A stretch of DNA of 64,000 nt, from the NCBI RefSeq assembly GCF_030295955.1, contig NZ_AP027363.1, positions 2,232,001 to 2,296,000 on the forward strand. The letters are read 5' to 3'. Positions 18,079 to 27,940 of this stretch are shown here, in pieces. A program made the translations under genes and the position numbers. The DNA is from Thalassotalea agarivorans. Its GTDB lineage: Bacteria > Pseudomonadota > Gammaproteobacteria > Enterobacterales > Alteromonadaceae. Position 1 is the stretch's first letter. Every line of letters starts with the position of its first letter. The notes beneath the pieces were generated by a model that was not told the origin of the DNA, searched no databases, and worked only from the letters and a program-made list of their open reading frames with translations.

Positions 18079-18678
18079 TTGTCTGAAAAAATACTGGTTT
18101 TGGGATTACCTCGCACAGGTACAACAAGTTTTTGCGCAGCGACACTAGATCTTGGCTTCCCAACAGCACATACGGCCTATACCGATAAAGCGATCAAAAA
18201 AGCGACTGTTATTGCCGACGCACCCGTCTTTTGTGACTATCCCAATTTATATGAGCAATATCCAACAGCAAAGTTCATCTTATTGCATCGAGATTTTCGC
18301 CTTTGGATACCCTCAATAAGACAATTATTGTTGCGAATGCATACTAATGTTACGCGAAGTGATGGCGGCTTTAGCCCAACTATAAAACGCGTTTACACAA
18401 CAGTCTTCTCACCTTTTACCATAGAAAACATCAATAGCGATAGCTTTTTAATCGATTGTTATCAACAGCATAGCAAACAAGTGCGTGAATTTTGCGATAT
18501 TAACAAGGTTCCATTGTTAGAGCTTGATATTAGCGAAGAAGGCAGCGAGCAGGCATTAGTCGACTTTCTAGCAATAAAAACCGAACCCTTTACCTTTCCT
18601 CACGTAAACAAAGCAGGCAAAGTCATTTATTGGAACAAGATAAAGCACCCGCTAAAAGTGAATGCGCTAGAAAAGTAG
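18079..18678 (+). CDS. Sulfotransferase-like P-loop protein
   Basis: A 199-residue protein beginning with a sulfotransferase-type phosphosulfate-binding loop (ILVLGLPRTGTTSF), and with KFILLHRDFRLWIPS, which resembles the 3'-phosphate-binding region. Sulfotransferases move sulfate from PAPS to sugars, lipids or small molecules; the acceptor cannot be predicted. The TTG at 18079 is the only plausible start, because an in-frame stop lies at 18046 and the P-loop begins at residue 4. No clear ribosome binding site is visible. Confidence 0.78.
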   Translation: MSEKILVLGLPRTGTTSFCAATLDLGFPTAHTAYTDKAIKKATVIADAPVFCDYPNLYEQYPTAKFILLHRDFRLWIPSIRQLLLRMHTNVTRSDGGFSPTIKRVYTTVFSPFTIENINSDSFLIDCYQQHSKQVREFCDINKVPLLELDISEEGSEQALVDFLAIKTEPFTFPHVNKAGKVIYWNKIKHPLKVNALEK

Positions 18679-18835
18679 CTGTATTTTCTCTTTACCTATA
18701 GGGTTATCAGCCGCAAAGTTATTCTTGAATTTTCTTGTAACCGCGAAAAGCTCAGCTAAAATAGTATGAGACTGATTGATTTTATTAATAAAATTACTCA
18801 TAACGTTGGTCGAGGAAACTCAAAAGGAATAAAGT

Positions 18836-19231
18836 ATGAAAAAACGTGTATTAGCTTCTTTATGTGCCGCTACCATGCTATTTACTCACGCTGCGCATGC
18901 AAATGTAAAAGTTGGTGTGGCTGCCGATATGGGCATAAGTGTAACGTCGCAATTTAACGGTAATATGAACCTTATTGTTGGTGACGACGGTATGGCATTT
19001 GATTACTTGTTTATGAACGGCAAAGTAGCAGATTCAGAAGTAGACTGGTACATCGGTGGTGGCGCTTGGGCTAATTGGAATAATGGCTGGGGTGTGCGTG
19101 TACCACTGGGCGTTGAGTGGAGCTTTGCTAAAGGTTGGGATGTATACGGCCAGGTTCACCCAACAGTAGATTTTGACTTTGATACCGATTTTGATTTTGA
19201 TGGCGCGTTAGGCGTTCGTTTCTCTTTCTAG
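18836..19231 (+). CDS. Small exported beta-barrel-like protein
   Basis: A 131-residue protein with a clear signal peptide (1-22, ending HAAHA). The remainder alternates hydrophobic and polar residues (WYIGGGAWANWNNGWGVRVP) and ends in phenylalanine (GALGVRFSF), as outer-membrane beta-barrels do. The Asp/Phe-rich FDFDTDFDFDG hairpin is odd and could bind calcium. AAGGA precedes the start and a strong terminator follows, so it is monocistronic. Mature length (about 109) allows an eight-strand barrel at most. Function is unknown. Confidence 0.78.
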   Translation: MKKRVLASLCAATMLFTHAAHANVKVGVAADMGISVTSQFNGNMNLIVGDDGMAFDYLFMNGKVADSEVDWYIGGGAWANWNNGWGVRVPLGVEWSFAKGWDVYGQVHPTVDFDFDTDFDFDGALGVRFSF

Positions 19232-19244
19232 TCAGCAAAAACAT

Positions 19245-19274
19245 AAAAAAAGCGAGCTATTGCTCGCTTTTTTT
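19245..19274 (+). terminator. Bidirectional terminator between the barrel-like gene and pntB
   Basis: AGCGAGC, TATT and GCTCGCT form a seven-base-pair stem flanked by A and T runs on the two sides, so it can end both convergent transcripts. Confidence 0.88.
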
Positions 19275-19288
19275 AATTTGTTTATATC

Positions 19289-20668
19289 TTACGCATCAAT
19301 TGCTTTAGATATTGCTTCAACGGATGCTTTTGCATCGCCAAATAACATTTTTGTATTGTCTTTAAAGAACAATGGATTTTGAACGCCAGCATAACCTGTA
19401 TTCATTGAACGTTTAAACACGACTACTTCTTTCGCATGCCATACCTCTAACACTGGCATACCTGCGATTGGGCTATTAGGATCTTCTGACGCCGCTGGGT
19501 TAACCGTATCATTAGCGCCGATTACCAGCACAACATCTGTTTCAGCAAAATCATCATTGATTTCTTCCATACCTTCAACAATGTCATAAGGGACTTTTGC
19601 TTCAGCAAGCAATACATTCATATGACCAGGTAAACGTCCTGCAACAGGGTGAATACCAAAACGCACTTTTATGCCTTTGTCTTGCAGCTTTTTAGTTAAA
19701 TCATGTACTGGATACTGAGCCTGCGCCACCGCCATACCATAGCCTGGTGTGATGATTACCGACTTAGCTTGCGATAGCATTTGAGCTACTTCATCTGCCT
19801 GCGCTTCGACGTGCTCGCCATAGTCAACATCAGTATCAACATGAACGTCTGTACCAAAGCCACCTGCGATAACACTAATGAAACTTCTGTTCATGGCTTT
19901 ACACATGATATACGACAGAATCGCACCAGAAGAACCAACCAGCGCACCTGTTACGATAAGCAAGTCATTACTTAACATGAAGCCTGCTGCCGCAGCAGCC
20001 CATCCTGAATATGAATTCAGCATAGACACCACAACTGGCATATCAGCACCACCAATCGATGCAACCAAGTGCCAACCAAACACCAATGCGATTGCTGTCA
20101 TGATTAATAGAGACGTGGTATCGCCGCCGACATTAACGAAATAAATCATTAGCGCAAATGACGCAACACCCGCTGCCAAATTCATTTTGTGGCGATGGGG
20201 TAACATCAATGCAGACGAGTTAATAATGCCTCTTAACTTACCAAAAGCGACAACTGAACCAGTAAAAGTTACAGCGCCAATGAATACGCCTAAGAAGACT
20301 TCGGTTAAATGAATGTTTTGCTCTATGCTACTCAACGAAACGCCATGTTCAAAGTAGCTATTAAAACCTACTAGCACGGCAGCTAAACCAACGAAACTAT
20401 GTAAAATAGCCACCAGTTCTGGCATTTCCGTCATTTCAACGCGTTTAGCTAAGCGCAAGCCTATGGTTGCACCAATCGCCATAGTAACGGCAATAATCCA
20501 TACGTTATCTACTCTTGGGTCTAGGATTGTCGCAACAAGCGCAATCGCCATACCAATGATCCCGTACCAATTACCTTGGCTAGCAGTTTCCTGCTTACTT
20601 AAACCCGCCAAACTGAAAATAAACAGTAAAGCAGCAATGATATATGCAGCTGTAATTACACCTTCCAT
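19289..20668 (-). CDS. pntB: NAD(P) transhydrogenase subunit beta
   Basis: PntB is the membrane and NADP-binding subunit of the proton-translocating transhydrogenase, which reduces NADP with NADH at the expense of the proton gradient. The 459 residues match E. coli PntB (462). The N-terminal half has about nine hydrophobic helices. The C-terminal NADP domain carries the [18 protein letters not shown] loop, the [20 protein letters not shown] segment and [14 protein letters not shown]. It starts ten bases downstream of pntA. Confidence 0.96.
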   Translation of the reverse strand: MEGVITAAYIIAALLFIFSLAGLSKQETASQGNWYGIIGMAIALVATILDPRVDNVWIIAVTMAIGATIGLRLAKRVEMTEMPELVAILHSFVGLAAVLVGFNSYFEHGVSLSSIEQNIHLTEVFLGVFIGAVTFTGSVVAFGKLRGIINSSALMLPHRHKMNLAAGVASFALMIYFVNVGGDTTSLLIMTAIALVFGWHLVASIGGADMPVVVSMLNSYSGWAAAAAGFMLSNDLLIVTGALVGSSGAILSYIMCKAMNRSFISVIAGGFGTDVHVDTDVDYGEHVEAQADEVAQMLSQAKSVIITPGYGMAVAQAQYPVHDLTKKLQDKGIKVRFGIHPVAGRLPGHMNVLLAEAKVPYDIVEGMEEINDDFAETDVVLVIGANDTVNPAASEDPNSPIAGMPVLEVWHAKEVVVFKRSMNTGYAGVQNPLFFKDNTKMLFGDAKASVEAISKAIDA

Positions 20669-20678
20669 ACTCTACCCC

Positions 20679-22217
20679 TTATTTCCTGAACATTTTTAAC
20701 ATACGCTTGGTAACGAAAAAGCCACCGGCAATGTTAATTGAAGCGATTAAAATAGCGATACCGGCTAATACTTGAATCAGCAAACTGTCGCTCCCAACTT
20801 GTAGTAACGCACCAACAATAATGATGCCAGAAATGGCATTGGTAACACTCATCAAAGGAGTATGTAAGGCATGGGTAACATTCCAAACCACGTGGTAACC
20901 CACAACACAAGCGAGTACGAATACAGTAAAATGCGACAAGAATGAAGCCGGTGCAACACTTGCTAGCCAAGCGAACAAAGCGCCACCAACGGCCATAGCC
21001 ACATACTTCTTCGTTGAAGATTGCTCTTCCTCTACTTTTTCTTCAACCTTTTCCGGTGCTTTGGCGGCCGGTTTAGGCGCAGCAGCGCTTACTTGAATAG
21101 GTGGTGGTGGAAAAGTGATTTCACCGTCTTTTACCACTGTCATGTTGCGCACTACTTGGTCTTCAAAATCAAGCGTAATCGCACCATCTTTTTCAGGGCA
21201 AATAAGTTTAGTTAAGTTGACCAAATTATTCGCATAAAGCTGAGAAGATTGGTTAGGTAATCTAGAGACTAAATCGGTATAGCCGAGAATTTTTACCCCT
21301 TCAGCATCAATGGCTTTTCCTTCTACCGTTAGTTCACAGTTACCACCACCAGCGGCAGCAAGGTCAACAATAACACTACCGGTCTTCATAGATCTAACCA
21401 TATCAGCAGTAATGAGCTTAGGTGCAGGTTTACCAGGAATCATCGCGGTTGTGATAATAATATCAACGTCTTTCGCTTGCTCTGCAAACAGCGCCATTTC
21501 AGCGTCGATAAAGGCTTGACTCATTTCTTTAGCATAACCATCACCAGAACCTGTATCTTCAGGTTCTTCATAGTCAAGCTCTAGAAATTCAGCGCCCATA
21601 CTTTCAATTTGTTCTTTAACTTCGGGTCTAGTATCGAACGCTCGAACAACCGCGCCCAATGAGCCTGCCGTACCAATTGCAGCCAAGCCAGCAACGCCCG
21701 CGCCGATAATCAATACTTTTGCAGGTGGTAAGTTACCCGCCGCGGTAATTTGACCGGTTAAAAAGCGTCCAAAATGATGGGTAGCTTCAATAACTGCTCG
21801 ATAACCTGCAATATTAGCCATAGAAGACAAGGCGTCCATCGACTGCGAACGTGTCATTCTCGGCACCATTTCCATGGCTAGTGTATTAATATTTTTTGCT
21901 TTAAGCTGCTCCAATAATTCGGCATTTTGCGCTGGTGCAATAAAGCTGGTGAGGGTTGCTCCCTCTTTCATTGAATCGATTTCAGCTTCTGTTGGTGCAT
22001 TAACTTTATAAACGACATCAGACTGCCAAACCGCTTTTTTGGTTGCTAATTTAGCACCGGCGTCTGCATAATCTTGATCAGCAATGCTTGATTTAACACC
22101 TGCACCTTTTTGCACTTGAACGTCAAAGCCAAGCTTAATCAGCGCTTTTACGGAAGCTGGCGAAGCAGCAACTCTGTTTTCTCCCCGCAAGGATTCTTTA
22201 GGAATACCTATGATCAT
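20679..22217 (-). CDS. pntA: NAD(P) transhydrogenase subunit alpha
   Basis: A 512-residue PntA (E. coli 510) with the NAD-binding alanine-dehydrogenase-like domain in the first about 380 residues. It starts [20 protein letters not shown] and carries the [20 protein letters not shown] dinucleotide loop. An Ala/Pro/Glu/Lys linker (about 375-400) precedes about four C-terminal helices. With pntB it forms a two-gene operon supplying NADPH. Confidence 0.96.
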   Translation of the reverse strand: MIIGIPKESLRGENRVAASPASVKALIKLGFDVQVQKGAGVKSSIADQDYADAGAKLATKKAVWQSDVVYKVNAPTEAEIDSMKEGATLTSFIAPAQNAELLEQLKAKNINTLAMEMVPRMTRSQSMDALSSMANIAGYRAVIEATHHFGRFLTGQITAAGNLPPAKVLIIGAGVAGLAAIGTAGSLGAVVRAFDTRPEVKEQIESMGAEFLELDYEEPEDTGSGDGYAKEMSQAFIDAEMALFAEQAKDVDIIITTAMIPGKPAPKLITADMVRSMKTGSVIVDLAAAGGGNCELTVEGKAIDAEGVKILGYTDLVSRLPNQSSQLYANNLVNLTKLICPEKDGAITLDFEDQVVRNMTVVKDGEITFPPPPIQVSAAAPKPAAKAPEKVEEKVEEEQSSTKKYVAMAVGGALFAWLASVAPASFLSHFTVFVLACVVGYHVVWNVTHALHTPLMSVTNAISGIIIVGALLQVGSDSLLIQVLAGIAILIASINIAGGFFVTKRMLKMFRK

Positions 22218-22389
22218 GTTTCATCCTTATGCGTTAATTTTTATGTTGTAAAACAAATGTATTTTACAGGTTAATGTTTTAACACTAATTGCATGAAATT
22301 AATACAAAGGTAATATTCACTTTAGCTATTTGTAATAAAAAAATGATGAATAATAATATTTAGTTATTACGCGTTTACTAATCGTGCGT

Positions 22390-22923
22390 TTATTCCGTGT
22401 AGGTAAATTCAATCGGCGCTTCATCGATAAGCGTTGTGTAGCCATCCTGTGGTGCCAGTCTCACCATCACGGAAATTGTATTATCTTCGGTTAATTCTGT
22501 AGAATCATCAAAATTTGCGGTAACACTTAGCGTGAGTGATTTTGGTAGCGACTGTCGAATATCATTTTGTAGCAACCTAAATTGCTTTATGCCGTCTTCT
22601 GTCAATTCTAGGGTGTAGACATGTGTTGGACCCACGTCAGAAAACCACCCTTCTTGTGCCTCAAAAAACTCCTTTTTAGAAACCTGTAACGGGAATTTAA
22701 ACGTTTTTTTATTATCCTCATAATCTAATACGACTCCCAATTGACTGCCCTGTGGTTCAAGCGTCAAGCCGCCAACAAGGGACACTTTACTACTGACATC
22801 CTGTGCATTAACTTCCAAAAAGTCTTGCTCGTCAAATGTGCTGTACTTGACCATAGTGGATAGAGGAATATTGGCGCATGCTGACAAAGCACAAACTGCG
22901 AGGACGACCAAGATATATTTCAT
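22390..22923 (-). CDS. Lipoprotein of unknown function
   Basis: A 177-residue protein with a lipoprotein signal (MKYILVVLAVCALSAC, lipobox LSAC, modified cysteine 16). The mature part is mixed alpha/beta and acidic with no family I recognise. AAGGAT precedes the start. Residue 17 is alanine, not aspartate, so outer-membrane sorting is expected by the usual +2 rule. It may share a transcript with the two unknown genes upstream of it (22983-23938). Confidence 0.75.
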   Translation of the reverse strand: MKYILVVLAVCALSACANIPLSTMVKYSTFDEQDFLEVNAQDVSSKVSLVGGLTLEPQGSQLGVVLDYEDNKKTFKFPLQVSKKEFFEAQEGWFSDVGPTHVYTLELTEDGIKQFRLLQNDIRQSLPKSLTLSVTANFDDSTELTEDNTISVMVRLAPQDGYTTLIDEAPIEFTYTE

Positions 22924-22982
22924 TACAAATCCTTATTAAAATGAATATTATGTTGAATGAGGGTTGTTGTAAGCTAACTGAG

Positions 22983-23501
22983 TTAATTTGCTATAGCTGA
23001 GGTTTTCACTTCAACTTGCACTGGCTCAGATTGAACTGGGTGTGCGTATTGGTCAAAGTGAAGAAAAAATGATTGGTCAAAGTAATGGCCATGATTTCGC
23101 CAAACTTGTCTAAAATTTTCGCGGTTGAACCATTCTTTTATTTCAATGTTCCAACCATACCATTGACTGCTTTTAGACGATGCAGTTGAACGTTGGTACA
23201 TTAAAAAAGCTCTTTCGAATATCGAAATTCGAATCATCAATATCGCTTCTTCTTGTTTCTTTTGTTCTTCTGTAAGGTGTCGAGGAGTGTCATACGGCGA
23301 GTCAAACGCGTCAAGCTCCGGGTATTGCAAGCACAGCTGCTGTATTTCGATATACTTGGCATCTAAGGCGTCGAAGGTGCCATATTCTCGTTCGATGCGC
23401 TGCCTATATTGTTCCTTAACGTAAAGATATATGGCAGTAGGAACACCTAAAATGGTGATGATAAAGGTTGTAATTTCTAGATAACTAGCCAGTAATTCCA
23501 T
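22983..23501 (-). CDS. Membrane-anchored protein of unknown function
   Basis: A 172-residue protein with a single N-terminal helix (about 9-27, TTFIITILGVPTAIYLYV), then a charged region and a Trp/Tyr/His-rich C-terminal half (SSQWYGWNIEIKEWFNRENF). It is predicted to be N-terminally anchored in the inner membrane. I recognise no family. Its neighbours on the same strand are also unknown. Confidence 0.7.
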   Translation of the reverse strand: MELLASYLEITTFIITILGVPTAIYLYVKEQYRQRIEREYGTFDALDAKYIEIQQLCLQYPELDAFDSPYDTPRHLTEEQKKQEEAILMIRISIFERAFLMYQRSTASSKSSQWYGWNIEIKEWFNRENFRQVWRNHGHYFDQSFFLHFDQYAHPVQSEPVQVEVKTSAIAN

Positions 23502-23602
23502 TTACATTCTCTCTAAACGCAGATCGTGTATGATACTGCAAAATTCTATTATGTTATTGTTTTTAATATCAAATAATTATGAATTGAGCAAGTATTAAAA
23601 AC

Positions 23603-23938
23603 CTATTCTCCCCCCCCTCCTGCGTCAAAACCGCCACCATCTCCATCGCCAGAAACAAGACTTAAACCGATAGCCGTTAGTATTCCACCACTTGCAACTG
23701 TGGTGATTGTATCTTGCATGTCATTAATTTGCTTTTCGCTAAATTCCTTTCCTTGCAACAGTTGGTTGTCACAATACATGACATAAGCGTAATGTGCATA
23801 TCGTCGATTAAGTTTAAGGTCCTCAATGGTGCGATCAACCTGAGCCACAGAATAAGGTGCTCCGCCGCCGTAGCGTTGTAGTAACGCATTTTGCAGGTGC
23901 TTTCGGTATTGTTTAATCGCTGCTTTCTTACCAAACAT
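23603..23938 (-). CDS. Small protein with Gly/Asp-rich C terminus, unknown function
   Basis: A 111-residue protein with a basic helical N terminus (FGKKAAIKQYRKHLQNALLQR), a Tyr-rich middle, a hydrophobic stretch (TTVASGGILTAIGLSLVSG, about 79-97) and a glycine-rich tail (GDGDGGGFDAGGGGE). A strong AAGGAG site supports the start. The tail resembles flexible tails of small membrane proteins of unknown role. Confidence 0.7.
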   Translation of the reverse strand: MFGKKAAIKQYRKHLQNALLQRYGGGAPYSVAQVDRTIEDLKLNRRYAHYAYVMYCDNQLLQGKEFSEKQINDMQDTITTVASGGILTAIGLSLVSGDGDGGGFDAGGGGE

Positions 23939-23994
23939 ACGCTAATCTCCTTAATTTAATTCATATTTCTCTAAAAAATTATGACAAAACAGAC

Positions 23995-24348
23995 CTACTC
24001 CACAGGCAGGTTATGCGCTCTTAAAAAACTGAGTTTATCCCAATAGCCTCGTTGAAACTGAATCAAGTTATGTTGAATATGGAAAAAACCGCAACCTCTA
24101 AGTCCAATAGGATCTTTCCACTCAAGAATTGCCCACTCTCCGTCTTCGTAAACACGCTCCACGATGCATACCATTTCAGCATTGCTAAACTCTTGTTCAA
24201 ACATTTGCCTTATTGCTTCTTTGCCTTCAACTTTTGCATTAGCCACTTGATGGTTAACGGCATTTTCATCATAAAACGCTGATATCTCATCTGCATCGCC
24301 GCGGTTGAACGCTTCTACCCATTTATGGACAATTTCCTTTGGTCGCAT
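23995..24348 (-). CDS. NTF2-like (SnoaL/ketosteroid isomerase fold) protein
   Basis: A 117-residue protein of the NTF2-like superfamily. It opens with the typical helix VHKWVEAFNRGDADEISAFY and the DENAVNHQVANAKVEGKEAI segment, and continues with beta strands ending in a RGYWDKLSFL sheet. Such proteins include isomerases, hydrolases and polyketide cyclases; no catalytic assignment is possible. AGGAGC precedes the ATG. It is probably a single gene. Confidence 0.82.
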   Translation of the reverse strand: MRPKEIVHKWVEAFNRGDADEISAFYDENAVNHQVANAKVEGKEAIRQMFEQEFSNAEMVCIVERVYEDGEWAILEWKDPIGLRGCGFFHIQHNLIQFQRGYWDKLSFLRAHNLPVE

Positions 24349-24547
24349 GCGCTTTGCTCCTGATAGAAGGTAACTTAAGGCTCAAATTAAAATGGTTAAC
24401 TGGTAATATCAAGTGGGGGATGACGTTTTATTAAAGCTGAGTGCTCCGGGCTATGTGCTACGTATTTAAAGAAAACCACGTTCCTTGTCCCCTTAAGGGG
24501 CGCGTTCCTGTCCTGCCCATGCCCCATCAGCAAAGCGCCAACGCTCG

Positions 24548-25051
24548 CTAATCAACATCATTAAGTGGCCAAGTCACTATATGCTCGTCGAAGTATTCCA
24601 TATCCACTTCATTGTCTTTTACAACTTTGCCTCGCACTGACATTCCCGCTTTATGCATCGCTGACTTTTTGCCTTTATTAAGCAATGGATGCCAAGAAGG
24701 TAAGCCTCTGCCCTCGTGTAACCTGCGATAGCTGCAACTTGGCGGCATAAAGAATACATCATCTAGATTTTCTTGCGTCAGCTGCACACAATCAGGCACT
24801 AGTACTGTGCGCTCTTGATAGCGGGTACACTCACACTTTTTGTCGTTAAGAAGGTAACAAACGATATTGGAATAATGCATTTGCTCACCGCTTTCAATAT
24901 AGTCGGTTGGCTGCATTTCGGTTGCTTCAGAGGTATCTTCGTCGTCTATAAATTTATGCAAACAACATTTAGCACAGCCGTCACAAATCGACTCCCATTC
25001 TTGGCGGGTCATTTCACTGAGGGTTTTTGATTCCCAAAATGGTTGTGCCAT
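24548..25051 (-). CDS. ycgN: YcgN family (UPF0260) cysteine-cluster protein
   Basis: A 167-residue YcgN-type protein. The N-terminal ICDGCAKCCLHK cluster, with further cysteines at CYLLNDKKCECTRY, PDC and PPSCSYRRL, marks the zinc/iron-binding cysteine-cluster family. In E. coli ycgN lies near ycgL and ycgM; the same set (24548-27940) is found here, which supports the call. Function is unknown. Confidence 0.9.
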   Translation of the reverse strand: MAQPFWESKTLSEMTRQEWESICDGCAKCCLHKFIDDEDTSEATEMQPTDYIESGEQMHYSNIVCYLLNDKKCECTRYQERTVLVPDCVQLTQENLDDVFFMPPSCSYRRLHEGRGLPSWHPLLNKGKKSAMHKAGMSVRGKVVKDNEVDMEYFDEHIVTWPLNDVD

Positions 25052-25054
25052 ATG

Positions 25055-26077
25055 TTATCCGTTTAACTCCACTTTTGGGTACTTAATTCTGTCAGACAAG
25101 TAGCCAACAGAACTCACAAAATAGTAAGACAAATTCCAATGCATCAGATGCTTATAGTTGTCATAAGCTAAATACACACGGCCGTTATGGTCATCAGGAA
25201 AGACTAAAGCAGCTTTAATATCAACGTCTGGTAAGTCTCTGCCATCCATACGACGAATACCAAGCGCTTGCCATTGTGCCAATGTCTTTTCTTTTTGCTT
25301 GAATGCTTTTAACCAGTTGGCTCGGCCACCGGTATTTTTGGGAATCGAATAACTTAAGTCGAAACCGTCTGGCAGTTTTACTTGTCTGCCCCAAGTGTAA
25401 TTTGCATCCCAACCAACACGCTTTAAGTAGTTAGCTGCAGAGGCAAACACGTCAGCATGATTATTCCAAATATCTTTTTTACCATCGCCATCGCCATCGA
25501 CGGCAAAGGTTAGAAACGAGCTCGGCATAAATTGATTTTGCCCCATTGCGCCTGCCCAAGACCCCTTCATTTGATCGACACTGATATGCCCTTCTTCAAT
25601 AATTTGCACTGCAGCAAACAGTTCACGTTTAAAGAAGGCTTCTCTGCGACCATCGTAAGCCAAGGTAGACAATGCTGATATAACGTTGAAGTTACCCATT
25701 ATCTTGCCGAAATTTGTTTCCAATCCCCACAGCGCTACGATAAAGCGCGGTTGAACACCATATTTTTCACCAATAGGTTGTAACAGTTCATAATGCTCTT
25801 TGTATTTGTCGCGAGCTTTATCCACCTTCCACTGCGGTACTCGCTTAGGTAGATAGGTATCTAGGGTTTCTACTGTTTCTGGTTGTTTGCGATCTGCCGA
25901 CACTGCTCGTTTGTAATATTTAACGTTAGCAAACACGTCGTCTACAAACTGTTGGTCGTAGCCTTTAGCGACAACTTCCTGCTTGAGGGTTGCTACATAC
26001 TGCTCAAAGGTTGGTTTTTCAGCCTGTGCATTAAAGGCGAAACACGCGCACAAAACTGCGATACATCGTTTAATCAT
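25055..26077 (-). CDS. Lytic murein transglycosylase, MltB family
   Basis: A 340-residue periplasmic transglycosylase with signal peptide 1-19 (ending NAQA). The catalytic glutamate lies in ALWGLETNFGKIMG near residue 120. The MltB-family features GSWAGAMGQNQFMPSSFL and the calcium-site-like VDGDGDGKKDIWN are present. It cleaves the glycan strand of peptidoglycan to anhydro ends. There is no lipobox, so it is soluble rather than a lipoprotein. It overlaps ycgL by eight bases. Confidence 0.92.
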   Translation of the reverse strand: MIKRCIAVLCACFAFNAQAEKPTFEQYVATLKQEVVAKGYDQQFVDDVFANVKYYKRAVSADRKQPETVETLDTYLPKRVPQWKVDKARDKYKEHYELLQPIGEKYGVQPRFIVALWGLETNFGKIMGNFNVISALSTLAYDGRREAFFKRELFAAVQIIEEGHISVDQMKGSWAGAMGQNQFMPSSFLTFAVDGDGDGKKDIWNNHADVFASAANYLKRVGWDANYTWGRQVKLPDGFDLSYSIPKNTGGRANWLKAFKQKEKTLAQWQALGIRRMDGRDLPDVDIKAALVFPDDHNGRVYLAYDNYKHLMHWNLSYYFVSSVGYLSDRIKYPKVELNG

Positions 26078-26363
26078 TGTCCGTCCCCTTAAGTTGTTGC
26101 ATTTGCGCTTTGTGCCCTTCTAACAAGTTTTCTACCGGCGGCGGAATCTGCAAGTAAAAACCTTGCTCATTGAGGCTTGCTTTTACTTTTGCTAAATCGG
26201 CAAAACCTAATTTTTCTTTGGTTGCTAAGTTAATCATGGTAACAAGTTGAGGCGCGCCAAAAGTATCTAATAACACTTGCGGCACTTTGGCAAAATCATC
26301 GCGTTTTTCGATAAACAAATACGTTTGTTGTTTCTTGGGGCTTTTATAAACTGCACACAGCAT
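26070..26363 (-). CDS. ycgL: YcgL domain protein
   Basis: A 97-residue YcgL (UPF0745) protein with the family start MLCAVYKSPKKQQTYLFIEK, then VPQVLLDTFGAP and the conserved GFYLQIPPPVENLL. It is translationally coupled to the transglycosylase gene. YcgL has a compact alpha/beta fold and no assigned activity. Confidence 0.93.
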   Translation of the reverse strand: MLCAVYKSPKKQQTYLFIEKRDDFAKVPQVLLDTFGAPQLVTMINLATKEKLGFADLAKVKASLNEQGFYLQIPPPVENLLEGHKAQMQQLKGTDND

Positions 26364-26493
26364 AATGGAGACCTATGTAATTCAAACAAGTTAAAAAAGA
26401 AGAGGTTAACTCGTATACTTCTGAAAATTGATTCAACGCATATCGCGTAAGATTACTATAGCATGCAAGTTAACATGCACCCTATCGAATTTG

Positions 26494-26949
26494 TTACAAA
26501 ATACCTTCAAGCGATAAAAGTTTCTGTTTTGTATCAACCCCTGATGCGTAACCAACCAATTTACCATTTTGACCAATGACACGATGGCAAGGAACAACAA
26601 TAGCTAAACGATTTTTATTGTTTGCCCCACCAACCGCTCTCACCGCTTTTGGATTTCCTATGCGCTGTGCCAAGGTTTTATAACTGATGGTTTCGCCATA
26701 AGGTATGTCTTGCAACGCTTGCCACACCTTTTGTTGAAATTCTGTTCCGGTTTGCCCAATAGGTAAATGAAACTGTGTTCTATCGCCTGAAAAATACTCG
26801 CTAAGTTGCTGCTCTGCGGCGCGCAAAATTGCTGAGTGTTTTGCACTTTTTAACGGTTTATCGACAAAGGATACCGATAACAAGTGTGTTTTTGATGCGC
26901 ACAGCTCGATGTGTCCAACAGGGCTGTCTATTACCATTGAAACAGTCAT
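26494..26949 (-). CDS. ogt: Methylated-DNA-protein cysteine methyltransferase
   Basis: A 151-residue Ogt-type suicide alkyltransferase that removes O6-alkyl groups from guanine. The acceptor-cysteine motif IVVPCHRVIG is intact. The helix-turn-helix region (YGETISYKTLAQRIGNPKAV) and arginine finger are also present. There is no Ada-type N-terminal domain. The start could also be the internal ATG at 26937; neither has a clear ribosome binding site. Confidence 0.93.
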   Translation of the reverse strand: MTVSMVIDSPVGHIELCASKTHLLSVSFVDKPLKSAKHSAILRAAEQQLSEYFSGDRTQFHLPIGQTGTEFQQKVWQALQDIPYGETISYKTLAQRIGNPKAVRAVGGANNKNRLAIVVPCHRVIGQNGKLVGYASGVDTKQKLLSLEGIL

Positions 26950-27002
26950 ATATTTATATAGAAGCTCGGGTGGTGTAAAAGTTCATTTTATCCTAGCCGT
27001 AG

Positions 27003-27257
27003 CTAATCCTTATATTCGCTTTTTATGTTTTTATCTTTCGTATTTTCTTTTTTCATCCATAAAAAGGTTAAATACATTTTCGTCGGTAAAGAAAGTACAA
27101 GGCCAAGCGCCATACAAGACGCGCCTATCACCATACCCATAACGCCAAGCTTTTGTGGAAGATCAAGATAAGAAATCAACATATGTCCAACAACAAAAAG
27201 ACAGATGCCAAAGATCATGATCATTTTTAGTATTCGAATGGTTTGCTTGTCTTTCAT
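27003..27257 (-). CDS. Small two-helix membrane protein
   Basis: An 84-residue protein with two hydrophobic helices (about 11-29 and 38-57) and a strongly basic/acidic tail (MKKENTKDKNIKSEYKD). GGAAA precedes the ATG. I recognise no family; it is probably an inner-membrane protein transcribed alone. Confidence 0.6.
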   Translation of the reverse strand: MKDKQTIRILKMIMIFGICLFVVGHMLISYLDLPQKLGVMGMVIGASCMALGLVLSLPTKMYLTFLWMKKENTKDKNIKSEYKD

Positions 27258-27331
27258 GGTTTCCGATGATATTGCACAGCAATGCTAACAGCATAGCAAT
27301 ATGTTGTTGCCAATTCCTTGCGCTATATCAG

Positions 27332-27940
27332 TTATTCAGCTGTCCATAAGTGACTTACTAACAGCGTATCATGCTGGAATATTTTCCCCTCAAACACCGC
27401 ACCTTTAGCGACTTCACCAACACCAGCGGGGGTTCCCGTCATCACTACATCGCCATCGGTTAGCGACGTAAAACTTCCTAACTCTTCAATAATATCATCA
27501 GGCTTGTACATCATTAACTCTATGCCACCCGATTGTATCAGCTCACCATCAATCCATAACTCAAGTCTCAATCCTTCAACTGAATCTATAGCAACAAAAT
27601 CACTTAATACCGCCGCACCGTCAAACGCCTTTGCGCGCTCCCAAGGCAAACCTTTTTGTTTTAGTTTAGATTGCAGGCCACGTTTGGTTAAATCTAAGCC
27701 AAAGCCTACATAGCCAAATTTGCCATGTTCAATCATCAAGCAGATTTCACCCTCATAATGCAGTGTTTCTTGGTGAAAGGATTGCAACACAGAAGAAATA
27801 GCCGAGTTTGGTTTCATAAAAACCACCATTTGATCGGGTACTTCGTTACCTAACTCTTCAATATGTGCGACATAATTACGCCCAATACAGACAACCTTTG
27901 CAGGCGATTTTAATTGTTTTTCTACGTTTACTTGATTCAT
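27332..27940 (-). CDS. Fumarylacetoacetate hydrolase family protein (YcgM-like)
   Basis: A 202-residue FAH-fold enzyme. The metal-binding residues fit HYEGEICLMI, and the family motifs VVCIGRNYVAHIEELG and VMTGTPAGVG are present. Relatives act as acylpyruvate hydrolases or oxaloacetate tautomerases/decarboxylases; the exact substrate is not resolved. Position near ycgL/ycgN parallels E. coli ycgM. It overlaps the next gene by four bases. Confidence 0.9.
   Translation of the reverse strand: MNQVNVEKQLKSPAKVVCIGRNYVAHIEELGNEVPDQMVVFMKPNSAISSVLQSFHQETLHYEGEICLMIEHGKFGYVGFGLDLTKRGLQSKLKQKGLPWERAKAFDGAAVLSDFVAIDSVEGLRLELWIDGELIQSGGIELMMYKPDDIIEELGSFTSLTDGDVVMTGTPAGVGEVAKGAVFEGKIFQHDTLLVSHLWTAE

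Noticed and set aside
18779-18794. 16-base palindrome ATTTTATTAATAAAAT before the barrel-like gene
   Set aside because: It is pure A/T and could arise by chance in AT-rich promoter DNA; it matches no operator I know.
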